In this document: positions 1-8,907 of the stretch, piece after piece
Position numbering within the stretch: the first letter of the stretch is position 1
How the letters are laid out: each line of letters begins with the position of its first letter
Source: Saccharofermentans sp.
GTDB taxonomy: Bacteria > Bacillota > Clostridia > Saccharofermentanales > Saccharofermentanaceae
DNA length: 38,948 nucleotides
NCBI GenBank assembly: GCA_024683485.1
Contig: JAIKYD010000058.1
Location: forward strand, 1 to 38,948
Reading direction: 5' to 3'
Program-made: the position numbers and the translations under genes
Notes under the pieces: model-generated
The model's database searches: none
The model's input: only the letters and a program-made list of their open reading frames with translations
What the model was told of the DNA's origin: nothing

Positions 1-1337
1 GTAGGTGTTGGAGTAGCCGTCGGTTTCTTCGTAGGTGTAGGTGTTGCTGTTGACTTCTTGGTAGGTGTAGGCGTTGCCTTCGCCTTAAATACTGCAGTTA
101 CAGTAGTATTCTTTCCAGGCATAATGAAAGTATTTCCACTGATAGCCTCTCCGTTTACCATAATGCAATCAAGAACATAACCAGTATCAGGAGTAGCAGT
201 TACAGTAATCTTCTCACCTGCCAACGCTCTGCCTTTGGAGGTCTGGACTGTTCCATGACTGATATCACCAACAGTTATCGGATAATAAGTATCGTCAATA
301 TAGTGGATAGTTACACTGTCGTCAAAAAGATCATTTATATCATCAGAATCATCTTCATTTGCAAGGAAAACTTCAATCTCCTCAAACTGCGCTCTGGTGC
401 CACCGTAATAAACATCTGTCAGGGCCGTGCAATTCTCGAAAGCATCTGAAGCGATATATTCAACTCCGACAGGAATATAGGCAGTTTGTAATTCAGAGCA
501 ATTACTAAATGTTGCATAATCAATGTATGAAACGCCGGAAGGAATAACTACAGATTCGATGCCTGAATAGAAAAATGTCCTTGCACCAAGTGAATCAACT
601 GAATCCGGAATATCAATTGAATTAAGGCTGAAGCAGTTCATGAATGAACCATACTCAATAGAAGTTAAGGAATCCGGCAGTATAACACTTGAAAGCTTGG
701 TACAACCCGAAAACATAAACGCATCGATCATTTCCCTGTCAGAATCAAACGTCGCGGTTTCCAATCTCGTACAATTCTCGAACTTATCAACTTTTGCAGG
801 AATCACAGCATTTACAAGACTCGTACACATGTTTATAGACATGCACTCATAATTTAATGAATCAAATGAAGGAATCGATGTAAAGCCCATATCTGATAAG
901 AATAATCTCTCACACTCAAAACCTTCGGGGGCTTCAATGCTGTTGTTATGAGTAACATTGGTGAAATTTGAAATTTGCAGCGAGAAAACATCTGAACCAA
1001 CATCAGTAATGATGATCTTGGATGCATTACAATTACACCCATATATTCTCACCACTCCAGTCTTCTTATAAACTGGATCGATAGTACCTGCATCAAGGAT
1101 TAATGTTTTAACTGATTCTCTATATTGGCTGTCAACAAACTGAAGATTAAAATTTCGCCACATATTGTCTTCTTTGGAAACAATCTTCAATTCATCCTTG
1201 GTGTTGTACTCCCAATTGTAATAATCACAAGTGCCGCTATCCACAATGTCCGCATCGGAAAAAACGACACTCTGGAACATAGTAAGTATCATTATTGCCG
1301 CAAGCACTGAACAAAGCGACTTCAAACGTATACGCAT
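1..1337 (-). CDS. Secreted leucine-rich-repeat surface protein, C-terminus beyond the window
   Basis: Reading frame open from an ATG at 1337 through the left edge (445 codons visible, no stop), preceded by AAGGAG 8 nt upstream. It begins with a signal peptide (MRIRLKSLCSVLAAIMILTM...), followed by BspA-type (LRR_5) repeats with recurring 'F.NC..L..I.IP..V..I...AF' units at about residues 150-320. Next comes a divergent InlB-like repeat ('ITVGDISHGTV' to 'FIMPGKNTTVTAVFKAKA') and then a Thr/Pro/Lys linker (ATPTPTKK units) at the edge. Domain order matches the complete paralogue at 1809-3851, so the missing part probably carries choline-binding repeats; this is inference. It is likely a surface adhesin or scaffold. 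Tandem duplication with its downstream-in-window neighbour is likely. Confidence 0.85.
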   Translation of the reverse strand, partial: MRIRLKSLCSVLAAIMILTMFQSVVFSDADIVDSGTCDYYNWEYNTKDELKIVSKEDNMWRNFNLQFVDSQYRESVKTLILDAGTIDPVYKKTGVVRIYGCNCNASKIIITDVGSDVFSLQISNFTNVTHNNSIEAPEGFECERLFLSDMGFTSIPSFDSLNYECMSINMCTSLVNAVIPAKVDKFENCTRLETATFDSDREMIDAFMFSGCTKLSSVILPDSLTSIEYGSFMNCFSLNSIDIPDSVDSLGARTFFYSGIESVVIPSGVSYIDYATFSNCSELQTAYIPVGVEYIASDAFENCTALTDVYYGGTRAQFEEIEVFLANEDDSDDINDLFDDSVTIHYIDDTYYPITVGDISHGTVQTSKGRALAGEKITVTATPDTGYVLDCIMVNGEAISGNTFIMPGKNTTVTAVFKAKATPTPTKKSTATPTPTKKPTATPTP

Positions 1338-1367
1338 AACACATTCTCCTTCAAAAAATCTGAAGAT

Positions 1368-1376
1368 ATTATAACA
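1368..1376 (-). promoter_or_regulatory. Extended -10 promoter for the LRR protein at 1337
   Basis: On the minus strand TGTTATAAT is a perfect TATAAT with the TGn extension, about 30 nt upstream of the ATG. No convincing -35 is seen at 17 nt, which fits an extended -10 promoter. The leader would be about 24 nt. Confidence 0.5.
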
Positions 1377-1556
1377 TCAAATATTAATCATTCAGGAACT
1401 CATCAAAGATAATTATAGGTCTTTATTCAAACTCCAACGCAGACTGTGCCCGAACCGTGAGGCTGTATCATAAACGCTTTGGATAAAAATATTTTCCGAG
1501 TCATTCGAAAAGATTTAGCTTTTTCATTTTGTATAATTACTACTCATCCGATTGGT

Positions 1557-1750
1557 TTAACCCAATTTTAGCTTTTTCTGAAATTGGGTTAAGAATACTG
1601 CATATATCTTAACCCAAATTTCAATTTTCATGATTTTAGATTAAGAATTTTCGAAAATCTTAACCCAAATCTAAAAATTTACGAAAATGGGTTAAGAAAT
1701 CGATGTGACTCTTAACCCAAAATCCGATTTTTGTAAAAAAAGGTTAAATC
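1557..1750. repeat. Tandem array of ~51-bp hairpin units with core TTGGGTTAAGA / TCTTAACCCAA
   Basis: TTAACCCAA ends at 1566, 1617, 1668 and 1720, a spacing of 51, 51 and 52 bp. Inverted partners (GGGTTAAGA) lie at 1586-1594 and 1689-1697, with a degenerate one (AGATTAAGA) at 1638-1646. Each unit can therefore fold into a stem of 10 bp or more with a roughly 12-nt loop; a decayed copy (AGGTTAAAT) lies at 1741-1749. The array fills most of the gene-free gap 1338-1808, between the start of one LRR gene and the stop of its paralogue. Its role is unknown: multi-hairpin 3' end, protein-binding array or a mobile repeat remnant are all possible. Confidence 0.8.
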
Positions 1751-1808
1751 AAGGCTTGAACACTGAATGTAAACAAACGTCGATCAGCGTTCCCACATTA
1801 ACCGCGAC

Positions 1809-3851
1809 CTACCCTTCGATCAGCGCACCGCTTGCATCAAACTTGTACGTCTTGCCGTCAATCTTGATCGTGCCGGTAGCCATAGCGCCGGATTCAGTCA
1901 GGTAATACTTTTTCCCGCCTGTTTCAAGCCAGCCGGTCTTCATCGCGCCTGAAGATTCGAAATAGTACCATTTGCCACTTAACTGCTTCCAGCCGGTTAC
2001 CATCGCACCGGATTCATTCAGATAGTACCAGGTGTTCTTATACTTTAACCATCCCGTGGTCATAGCACCAGAAGGCCCCATGAAATACCAGTTGTTACCG
2101 TCTTTAACCCATCCGGTAACCATAGCACCCGAAGGTCCCATGTAATACCATTTGCCGCCATCCTGAACCCATCCGGTGGCCATGGCACCGCTTGATTTCA
2201 GGTAATACCAGGAGCTTCCATCCTGCAGCCAACCAGTTTGCATTACACCTTGGTTATTAAAGTAATACCATGCGCCAAGATTCTGCCAGCCGGTCACTTT
2301 TTCGCCGTTCTTATCGTAGTAATACCACTTGCCGCCTTCCTGCTTCCATGTTGAGATCGGCTTATTGGCAGGTGTAGGCGTTGCTTTCTTTGTCGGAGTT
2401 GCCGTTGGTTTCTTTGTAGGTGTAGGAGTTACCTTCTTGGTCGGCGTAGCTGTCGGCTTTTTTGTCGGCGTTGCAGTAGGTTTCTTAGTTAGTGTCGGAG
2501 TCGCTGTCGGTTTCTTTGTCGGAGCAGCTGTAGGTTTCTTCGTAGGTGTTGGCGTTGCCGTTGGCTTCTTCGTAGGCGAAGGCGTAGCTGTCGGTGTCGA
2601 AGCCTTCTCCTTAAATCTGGCAATTACTGTTGTTTCCCTTGCCGGCATATAGAATGTTGTGCCTTCTATTGCTTTCCCGTTTACATATACTTTATCAAAT
2701 TCATAACCGTAATCCGGCTTGACAGTAACGTAAATAATATCGCCGCTTGCTGCTATATCCTTGGATAAAACGATCGTTCCGTTCTTTACATCTCCAACGG
2801 AAACATTGTAGAAGACGGGATCATCTGAGCAATGGATCTTTACGTTATTACCAAAAACAGTTTTTATAGATTTAGATTCACCTGATTCTGTCTCAACAGT
2901 GATCTTATTAAATGAAACTTTCGGACCGTTATAGTAAACATCAGTCAGATTAGGACAATCGCTGAAAGCATTATCATAGATGCTGGTAACACCGGAGTGA
3001 ATATAAATCTTTTTCAGATTATGGCAGGAGTCAAAGCAGCCATAATCGATTTTCGTTACCTTTGAAGGAATGCTGAACGATTCAATGTTTGTCTGTGCAA
3101 AAGCCTTTCCGCCAATTGTCTTAACTGTCTCGGGAATCTCGATATCCTTCAGGCTGGAGCAGTTCAAAAAAGCACCATATTCAATCGATGTAAGAGTATT
3201 CTCCGGGAAAGTAACGCTGACAAGAGAAGTATCGTTATAAAACATTAATTCATTAATCGTTGTCCGTAAGTTACCAAGATCAACATATTGCAGATTATCA
3301 CATCTATTTATACAAACGACATTCTTACCGATGTTGACATCTCTCAGATTGTCACAACCGGCAAGAGTAAGCGCTCTAATCTCGTTGTCGGTATAAAAAT
3401 CCATCGTATCAAATCCCATATCTCTGAATTCAACTTCAGCGAAAACAAACCCCGAAGGAAATTCAATGCATTCCTCTCCACGGGCAGACGGAAAATTACA
3501 GATAGTCCAGGACTTGTGAAAACAATTGATCGCTCCGGTAAATTTCACTTTGGAAGCATTGCAGTTTTTTCCATTAAAAGTCGCAATAGAACTAAGACCA
3601 ATATTGCGGATATCAAAAACAACGGTATCCACATAATCCCTGTAATACTGATCCAGCATCTCAAGAGAATAATAGTTCATATTCCTCTTGCACGTGATAT
3701 AGAGCTCATCATGGTTATCATAGGTCCAGTCATAATAATTGTTACTGCCTTTAGCAACAATTTCCGAATTAGCCGAAGCAACAAACGGACTGTTAATGAT
3801 AAACATCAGAGCAGCCAGCACTGAGCAGATCATCTTGAAACTTTTTTGCAT
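1809..3851 (-). CDS. Secreted LRR protein with nine C-terminal choline-binding repeats
   Basis: 680 aa, ATG at 3851 with GGGAGG 7 nt upstream. Order of parts: signal peptide about 1-27 (cleavage near FVASA-NS); N-terminal region; BspA/LRR_5 repeats about 165-335 ('[18 protein letters not shown]'); InlB-like repeat about 343-410 ending '[17 protein letters not shown]'; Thr/Pro/Lys linker about 410-500 made of TPTKKPTA units; then residues 501-680 with nine cell-wall-binding repeats of the form 'W..DG..WYYM.PSGAM.TG'. The last repeat ([20 protein letters not shown]) is a typical capping unit. Such repeats bind choline, or in some families glucan, on Gram-positive surfaces. The adjacent lic genes favour choline. 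LRR_5 proteins often act in adhesion; the ligand here is unknown. Paralogue of the gene at 1-1337. Confidence 0.9.
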   Translation of the reverse strand: MQKSFKMICSVLAALMFIINSPFVASANSEIVAKGSNNYYDWTYDNHDELYITCKRNMNYYSLEMLDQYYRDYVDTVVFDIRNIGLSSIATFNGKNCNASKVKFTGAINCFHKSWTICNFPSARGEECIEFPSGFVFAEVEFRDMGFDTMDFYTDNEIRALTLAGCDNLRDVNIGKNVVCINRCDNLQYVDLGNLRTTINELMFYNDTSLVSVTFPENTLTSIEYGAFLNCSSLKDIEIPETVKTIGGKAFAQTNIESFSIPSKVTKIDYGCFDSCHNLKKIYIHSGVTSIYDNAFSDCPNLTDVYYNGPKVSFNKITVETESGESKSIKTVFGNNVKIHCSDDPVFYNVSVGDVKNGTIVLSKDIAASGDIIYVTVKPDYGYEFDKVYVNGKAIEGTTFYMPARETTVIARFKEKASTPTATPSPTKKPTATPTPTKKPTAAPTKKPTATPTLTKKPTATPTKKPTATPTKKVTPTPTKKPTATPTKKATPTPANKPISTWKQEGGKWYYYDKNGEKVTGWQNLGAWYYFNNQGVMQTGWLQDGSSWYYLKSSGAMATGWVQDGGKWYYMGPSGAMVTGWVKDGNNWYFMGPSGAMTTGWLKYKNTWYYLNESGAMVTGWKQLSGKWYYFESSGAMKTGWLETGGKKYYLTESGAMATGTIKIDGKTYKFDASGALIEG
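2367..2613. repeat. Degenerate tandem repeat DNA encoding the Thr/Pro/Lys linker
   Basis: Repeats built from GTAGGTGT(T/A)GG and TT(C/T)TT(C/T/G)GT(A/C)GG words encode ATPTPTKKP units. The same kind of DNA runs from 1 to about 90 in the paralogue. Linker lengths differ within one protein family, as expected if units are gained or lost by slippage or recombination. Confidence 0.7.
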
Positions 3852-3904
3852 ACGTTTTCCTCCCTATTATCAAATTATTTTCGCAAAAATGATAAACAAA
3901 AATA

Positions 3905-5569
3905 TCAGGTAGTCTTCAAACTCTGAAGCAGATCAATGTATTCTGTGTATTGATCCGGAATCGTGAGATCCGGCTTGTCATCGATCATCATTCCGAGCTT
4001 TGAAGTACCTGCTTCCACTTTTCTTATATCTTCACGCAGGCTGATACACCTGTCGATGCAGTATTCAGCACTGGTGTAGTCGTTGTTCTGCGCATAAAGC
4101 GTTGTCGCGTAATAAAGCATATCAAAATAATCAAGATACTCAGACAGTGCATACTTATTATATTTGATCGCGCTTTCCTTATATCCCATCATCCCTATGA
4201 CATCTCCGTTCGCAAAAGCAACTCTGGCCTTCGCATCATTTGCAAGCGCGTAGTAAGGATTATGCTTCAAAATAGTATCAGCGATCCTGCCCATCTCGTC
4301 ATCAGTCTGCGCATTTGTCAGCAGGATCTTCTGGGCTTCCGTGTACGAAGGATAAACCTTTACTGCAGTCTCATAATCATGAATGTAATTAAAGAATGAT
4401 GCCAGACCGAAGACTATTGCAAACGGAACCACTATAGGCACAGATATTCCGAGCGGAACCATTGCCTTATATGAAGGTACTTTCTTAAGGTTAGGCTTTG
4501 AGGAACTGATCACAACTGTCAGGAAGATAACTGACATGGAAATAAACTGCATGTCGAAGTCAAAGAGCATGTGGAGGATCATCATGACCATGATGATTTT
4601 CGCGCGAAAATCAGCCTTGATGAAAGCCCTCACAACCATAACGATTCCAAGAATGGCAGGAACCCAGCCGATATCGAGCAGGATCTGCAGCAGATCATTA
4701 TGAATATGGACAACGCTGTACACACCGGTCTGGAACTCACCCTGGGTGTAATAATATCCATAATAACCGAGTCCGAACGGGTGCTTGAGGATTACGGGAA
4801 GAGCATCCATATAATAAAGGAATCTTCCGTAGAATGTACTGCCGTTCATAAGAGATGACAGTTTATTGTACAGATAAACACCGGCAACAGCTGCAGCAAT
4901 CACAAAAGCAATAAGTGAAATAATCTTTATCTTCTTATCTTTGACCCAGATGATAAATACGATAGCAGTAACAGCTGTAAGAGCCATAACCGTACGGCTT
5001 CCGCTCAAAGCGATCCCGGCGATGTAGATCACGGCAAAGATCCAGTCAACAATGGTGATCTTTTCCTTGAAGAGCACGAGAATAAGGCAAACGAGAAGGA
5101 ACATCGCGAAGGCATTCGGGTATTCAAAGAAACCGCCTATTCTCCCGCTTACGATAATGTGACCTTTCAAAGCATCTATCCAGCAAAGAGAGACAGACAG
5201 GACTGTCATCAGGGCGCCTGAATGGGGCACAAATCTCAGAAGATCGTCTTTCCGCGCTGCGGCAAGCACGAAAAGCGGCAGCGGCAGAAACTTCACCACT
5301 CCCATCCATACCATACCTTTGTCAACTGCCCAGATAGCAGTCAGCATATGGCAGATAACCACGCAAAACGTGAAAAACAGAGGGAAACCAAGATCTATCT
5401 CGATCTCCTTAGTCCTTATGATATCGATGATCAACAGGGCGAGCAGTGCGACAGCCACCAGAGCGGACTGCCATTCATAAAAGATGCCTGTAATAAAAGG
5501 CAACACCGCCACAAATATCTGCAGCGGTGTTATCGGTTTGTTTAGTGATAACTTAGCTGATAAATCCAT
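3905..5569 (-). CDS. O-antigen ligase/polymerase-like (Wzy_C-type) membrane protein with TPR-like C-terminus
   Basis: 554 aa. About ten hydrophobic segments fill residues 15-390. The middle holds features of the O-antigen ligase/polymerase family: 'GRIGGFFEYPNAFAMFL', 'ALSGSRT' and an external loop ending 'VVHIHNDLLQILLDIGW'. The soluble tail (about 400-554) has repeated Ala/Tyr-rich helices (NPYYALANDAKARVAFANGD; YATTLYAQNNDYTSAEY) resembling TPRs. By family it joins or polymerises lipid-linked glycans outside the membrane. Here it is flanked by genes for choline-binding proteins, so transfer or extension of the decorated polymer is plausible but unproven. The in-frame TGA just upstream makes ATG 5569 the earliest start; there is no Shine-Dalgarno and a TATAAT box lies 6 nt before it (see promoter). 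Confidence 0.8.
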   Translation of the reverse strand: MDLSAKLSLNKPITPLQIFVAVLPFITGIFYEWQSALVAVALLALLIIDIIRTKEIEIDLGFPLFFTFCVVICHMLTAIWAVDKGMVWMGVVKFLPLPLFVLAAARKDDLLRFVPHSGALMTVLSVSLCWIDALKGHIIVSGRIGGFFEYPNAFAMFLLVCLILVLFKEKITIVDWIFAVIYIAGIALSGSRTVMALTAVTAIVFIIWVKDKKIKIISLIAFVIAAAVAGVYLYNKLSSLMNGSTFYGRFLYYMDALPVILKHPFGLGYYGYYYTQGEFQTGVYSVVHIHNDLLQILLDIGWVPAILGIVMVVRAFIKADFRAKIIMVMMILHMLFDFDMQFISMSVIFLTVVISSSKPNLKKVPSYKAMVPLGISVPIVVPFAIVFGLASFFNYIHDYETAVKVYPSYTEAQKILLTNAQTDDEMGRIADTILKHNPYYALANDAKARVAFANGDVIGMMGYKESAIKYNKYALSEYLDYFDMLYYATTLYAQNNDYTSAEYCIDRCISLREDIRKVEAGTSKLGMMIDDKPDLTIPDQYTEYIDLLQSLKTT

Positions 5570-5575
5570 AAAGGG

Positions 5576-5584
5576 ATTATATCA
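5576..5584 (-). promoter_or_regulatory. Extended -10 box placed for a leaderless mRNA
   Basis: Minus-strand TGATATAAT ends 6 nt before the ATG at 5569, so the expected +1 falls on or next to the start codon. No ribosome-binding site fits in the gap. Confidence 0.5.
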
Positions 5585-5615
5585 CAAAGTATATTTTTAT
5601 TTATTATATGTCAGA

Positions 5616-7157
5616 TTATTGTGCTGATTGCTCCGGAGGGTTAATGCAGCGTCCGTCATCTTCAAACGTATATTCAGTTCCATCAATTTCAATAGCAGCA
5701 GTCTGCATTAAACCTTCATCATTGAAGTAGAACCAGGAACCGTTAATCTGATGCCATCCCGTCAAAGCGTAACCGTTGGCATGCATGAAATACTTATTTC
5801 CATCGATCTCCTGCCAGCCTGTTGCCATATATCCTGAAGATCCGAAGTAATAACGGAATCTTCCTATCTCAAGCCACCCTGTAGTCATAGCACCTGAAGC
5901 GCTTAAGTAGAACCAGGAATCACCTGACTTGATCCAGCCTGTTGCCATTGCACCTGAGGGTCCCATATAATACCATTTCGAACCATCCTGAATCCAACCT
6001 GTCGTCATCGCGCCAGAAGCTCCCATGTAGTACCATGAATCACCTGACTTAACCCAGCCTACAGCCATTTCACCGGAAGGATTCATGTAATACCATGTTT
6101 TGCCCGACTTGACCCATCCTGTAACCATCTGTCCGTCTTCATCCATGAAGTACCAGTTATTTCCAACTTTGATCCAGCCTGTACAACACGTTCCGGAAGC
6201 ATTCATGTAATACCATTCGTCTTCTATCTTCGTCCATCCGATTGCCATCTCACCGGAAGGCTTGAAATAATAATTCTTGTCTTCAACCGTCTGCCATCCT
6301 GTAGCAACAGCACCGGACCAGTACATATAGAACCACTTGCCGTTCACATAATTCCATCCGCGCTTGGCAATCTTGCCGTTTGAATCAAATAGATACGTCT
6401 TTCCGTCTATTTCCTGCAATCCGGTAGCCATGGCACCGTTTTCCGTGAAGTAATAACGGTCATCTTTCACGCGCTGCCAGCCGGTCTTCATTTCACCTTC
6501 ACTGTCGAAAAAGTATTTGACGTTATCGATCTCATTGATTCCGCTGACCATCTTGCCGGACTCATCATTGTAATACCATTGATCATTCAGTTTTATCCAG
6601 CCTGTCATAGGATCAATATAATGATATCCGACAAGGAACTGCCTCTCAGCTCTGTCCCCGTCGAAACGGTTCTCTTCACTGATTATCGTCCAGTCCCTGC
6701 ACATCAATGCAACCCATTCATCACCGTCTCTTGTGGCATTACCCTCAGCAATCGTAAGCTTATCTCCTACCCGATGAATAACGATCGCCCAGTGACCTAT
6801 CGACCAGGTATCATAGTTACCGGTACAGATAACATCACCGACTCTGCACTCATTAAGATCATAAAAATCATCACCGCTTCTGGGGTTAGACGAACCATAA
6901 CAATAATAGACATAATCCGTTACATACGCACAACAGCCGGTAGCATAGCTATCAGCCAATTTAGGTCTCTGGCTGCTGTCCCACGATACATCTGAAGCCC
7001 ATCTCTCATCATTAAGGAAATCGTCGATATCTTCAACGCCTGTATACTCCCAGCGTTCATCAGCATTACTTCTGTTTGCGAAAACAGGACTGGTCAGGAT
7101 TCCTGCCGCAACTACAAAACCCAATGCAATAGATAAGGTCTTACATAACTTCTTCAT
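5616..7157 (-). CDS. Secreted papain-fold (CHAP-like) hydrolase with ~16 choline-binding repeats
   Basis: 513 aa from ATG 7157, chosen because GAGGTGA lies 6 nt upstream and a signal peptide follows at once (MKKLCKTLSIALGFVVAAG..SPVFA); an in-frame extension to 7211 lacks these. Residues about 45-185 carry a cysteine-peptidase-like domain: 'SYATGCCAYVTDYVYYC' (candidate nucleophile Cys75 or Cys76), 'VGDVICTG', 'IGHWAIVIHRVG' (candidate His) and 'AEGN'. This resembles CHAP and NlpC folds used by amidases and endopeptidases of peptidoglycan. From about residue 188 to the end there are about 16 repeats of the form 'W.KSG..WYYM..SGAM.TG'. One repeat has the odd sequence NASGTCCTG with a Cys pair. 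Role by analogy with pneumococcal choline-binding hydrolases: cell-wall cleavage while docked on phosphocholine. Confidence 0.85.
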   Translation of the reverse strand: MKKLCKTLSIALGFVVAAGILTSPVFANRSNADERWEYTGVEDIDDFLNDERWASDVSWDSSQRPKLADSYATGCCAYVTDYVYYCYGSSNPRSGDDFYDLNECRVGDVICTGNYDTWSIGHWAIVIHRVGDKLTIAEGNATRDGDEWVALMCRDWTIISEENRFDGDRAERQFLVGYHYIDPMTGWIKLNDQWYYNDESGKMVSGINEIDNVKYFFDSEGEMKTGWQRVKDDRYYFTENGAMATGLQEIDGKTYLFDSNGKIAKRGWNYVNGKWFYMYWSGAVATGWQTVEDKNYYFKPSGEMAIGWTKIEDEWYYMNASGTCCTGWIKVGNNWYFMDEDGQMVTGWVKSGKTWYYMNPSGEMAVGWVKSGDSWYYMGASGAMTTGWIQDGSKWYYMGPSGAMATGWIKSGDSWFYLSASGAMTTGWLEIGRFRYYFGSSGYMATGWQEIDGNKYFMHANGYALTGWHQINGSWFYFNDEGLMQTAAIEIDGTEYTFEDDGRCINPPEQSAQ

Positions 7158-7201
7158 ATATTCACCTCGCAAAAGTTTGGTTAATAAGATGTATGTCTCA
7201 T

Positions 7202-7210
7202 ATTTTATCA
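7202..7210 (-). promoter_or_regulatory. Extended -10 promoter for the CHAP-like choline-binding protein
   Basis: Minus-strand TGATAAAAT about 45 nt upstream of the ATG at 7157. No clear -35. Same TGATAnAAT form as other candidates in the window. Confidence 0.4.
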
Positions 7211-7268
7211 TTACGATAAATCAGAATTATTACGCAAAGATGAATTATTATTTGAAACTATAATAGTT

Positions 7269-7302
7269 AAAAGAGCTGCCCCGGCATTCCGGGACAGCCC
7301 TT
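7269..7302 (-). terminator. Intrinsic terminator of the lic operon
   Basis: On the minus strand a stem GGGCTG-T-CCCGG pairs with CCGGG-G-CAGCTC around an AATG loop, followed by TTTT. It lies about 25 nt past the stop of the BCCT gene. Confidence 0.85.
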
Positions 7303-7327
7303 GAAACAATCAGAAAAACAGAATCAA

Positions 7328-8905
7328 TTAAAGCTTTTCTTCTTTATCCAGCTTAAGTTCTTTAATGTAATTTTTCGCATCCTTGATAAAGCTGCCGACG
7401 ATAAGGATCATGACGATGCCGATCGGGAATGCGGCGATGATGGATACCGTCTGGAGGTTAGCCATAGTACCCTCGGAGAAGATCAATGCGATAGGAAGCA
7501 TGATAAGGAGTACTGCCCAAAAGAGCTTCATCTTCTTGCTTGCCATCTCATCGCCTTCGATGTTCTTGTAGCTGTAGTTAGATGCAACCATTGTGATCGA
7601 GTCGAATGAGGTTGCATAGAAAGCAAACATTGCGAGTGCGAGAACTACAAGGAATATAGGTGCCAAAGGCAGCTGGTGGATAATGTCGATGATCGTCTGA
7701 TAGAGATCCTCACCGTTTGCATAGTACTGCGCAACAGCATCGAATCTGCCGTGAACCTTCATGCCGAGACCGAAGTTTCCGAGAACGATGAATGAGATCA
7801 ATGTACTTGCTGTACCGAATACATAAGAACCCATGATTACCTGCTTGATCGTTCTGCCTCGGCTGATCATGCCCATGAAGAACGGAGCTGCAACGCACCA
7901 TACCATCCAGTATGCCCAGTAGAAGATCGTCCAGTTCTGTGCAAAGCCTGCTTCTGTTCTTGCCGCATCTGTCCAGGTTGAAAGACCGATGAAGTTCTGA
8001 ACCATGTTACCCATTGCAGTAACACCTGTCTCAACGGAGAATCTTGCCTCACCGCCGAGGATGAATACATACAGAAGAATGATGCCGAACAGGATCATGC
8101 AGATCTTTGAGAGCATGTTAACACCCTTGAGTCCGTTCAATACTGAACATGTATAGATACCGCAAACGATTACGAGGATTCCGATGGAAACGAACTTGGA
8201 TCCTGCGATACCGAAGAGATCTGTAAGAACCATGGAAAGCAAAGGAGTAGCGATAGAGAATGTTGTTGCAGTACCTGCTATAAGAGCGATAACTGCGAGA
8301 AGATCGATTACCTTACCAAGGATACCGTCTGTGTGCTTACCGAGAATAGGTCTGCAAGCTTCTGAATACTTCTGCTTGTGGCATCCTCTTACATGAAGCA
8401 TGAATCCGAATGCTGCAGCAAGAACTGCGTAGAAGCTCCACGGTATAAAGCTCCAGTGATAGAGCGGGAATGTTGCTGCCCATGTATTGATATCGCCGAG
8501 ACCCTGTACATGCGGATCTTCAAAATAATAGATCCACTCACAGAATGAATAGAAAAGAATATCTGATGCAAGACCGCATGTGAAGACCATCGCACCCCAA
8601 GAGATGAAACCATACTTAGGCTTCTCGCCGGGTTTGCCGATCGTGATCTTACCGATCTTGGAATAAGAGATCCAAATAGATACAAGGAAGAATCCCAATC
8701 CGACAACGAGGTAATAAACACCGCATTTGTCGCCAAGGAAACTTCTGATCACTTCGAGTGCTGATGTTGAATTCTCAGGTGCAAGAACGAAATACGCACA
8801 CAGAGCAAGAATGCACACGAGAGGAATGATCGTTGTAAAAGGGTCTAACTGCCTTTTAGTGACTTCTTTAGTTACTTCTTTTTTAGCAACTGCTTTTTTT
8901 GCCAT
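7328..8905 (-). CDS. BCCT-family transporter, probably choline uptake
   Basis: 525 aa with about 12 membrane segments. The family signature region is clear: 'WTIFYWAYWMVWCVAAPFF' followed by 'GMISRGRTIKQV', matching the Trp-rich helix of betaine/choline/carnitine transporters; 'FISWGAMVFTCGLASDILFY' and 'WGFIPWSFY'-like segments are also present. BCCT proteins take up quaternary ammonium compounds by Na+ or H+ symport. It is third in the operon after the kinase and cytidylyltransferase genes. Its ATG is 2 nt beyond the licC stop, with its AAGGAG inside the end of licC, so translation is probably coupled. Choline as substrate is inferred from this context; the classical Haemophilus LicB permease is a different family, so this is a functional substitute. 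Soluble tail is short and charged. Confidence 0.88.
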   Translation of the reverse strand: MAKKAVAKKEVTKEVTKRQLDPFTTIIPLVCILALCAYFVLAPENSTSALEVIRSFLGDKCGVYYLVVGLGFFLVSIWISYSKIGKITIGKPGEKPKYGFISWGAMVFTCGLASDILFYSFCEWIYYFEDPHVQGLGDINTWAATFPLYHWSFIPWSFYAVLAAAFGFMLHVRGCHKQKYSEACRPILGKHTDGILGKVIDLLAVIALIAGTATTFSIATPLLSMVLTDLFGIAGSKFVSIGILVIVCGIYTCSVLNGLKGVNMLSKICMILFGIILLYVFILGGEARFSVETGVTAMGNMVQNFIGLSTWTDAARTEAGFAQNWTIFYWAYWMVWCVAAPFFMGMISRGRTIKQVIMGSYVFGTASTLISFIVLGNFGLGMKVHGRFDAVAQYYANGEDLYQTIIDIIHQLPLAPIFLVVLALAMFAFYATSFDSITMVASNYSYKNIEGDEMASKKMKLFWAVLLIMLPIALIFSEGTMANLQTVSIIAAFPIGIVMILIVGSFIKDAKNYIKELKLDKEEKL

Positions 8906-8907
8906 AA

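Noticed and set aside
1557..1750. CRISPR array or integron attC sites
   Set aside because: The repeated core is only about 11 bp and palindromic in pairs, the unit is about 51 bp with diverged remainder, and no cas or integrase gene is seen. The core does not fit the attC consensus.
2329..2652. Plus-strand frame of Val/Gly repeats (107 codons)
   Set aside because: It is the antisense of the Thr/Pro/Lys linker; composition follows from the repeat and there is no ribosome-binding site.
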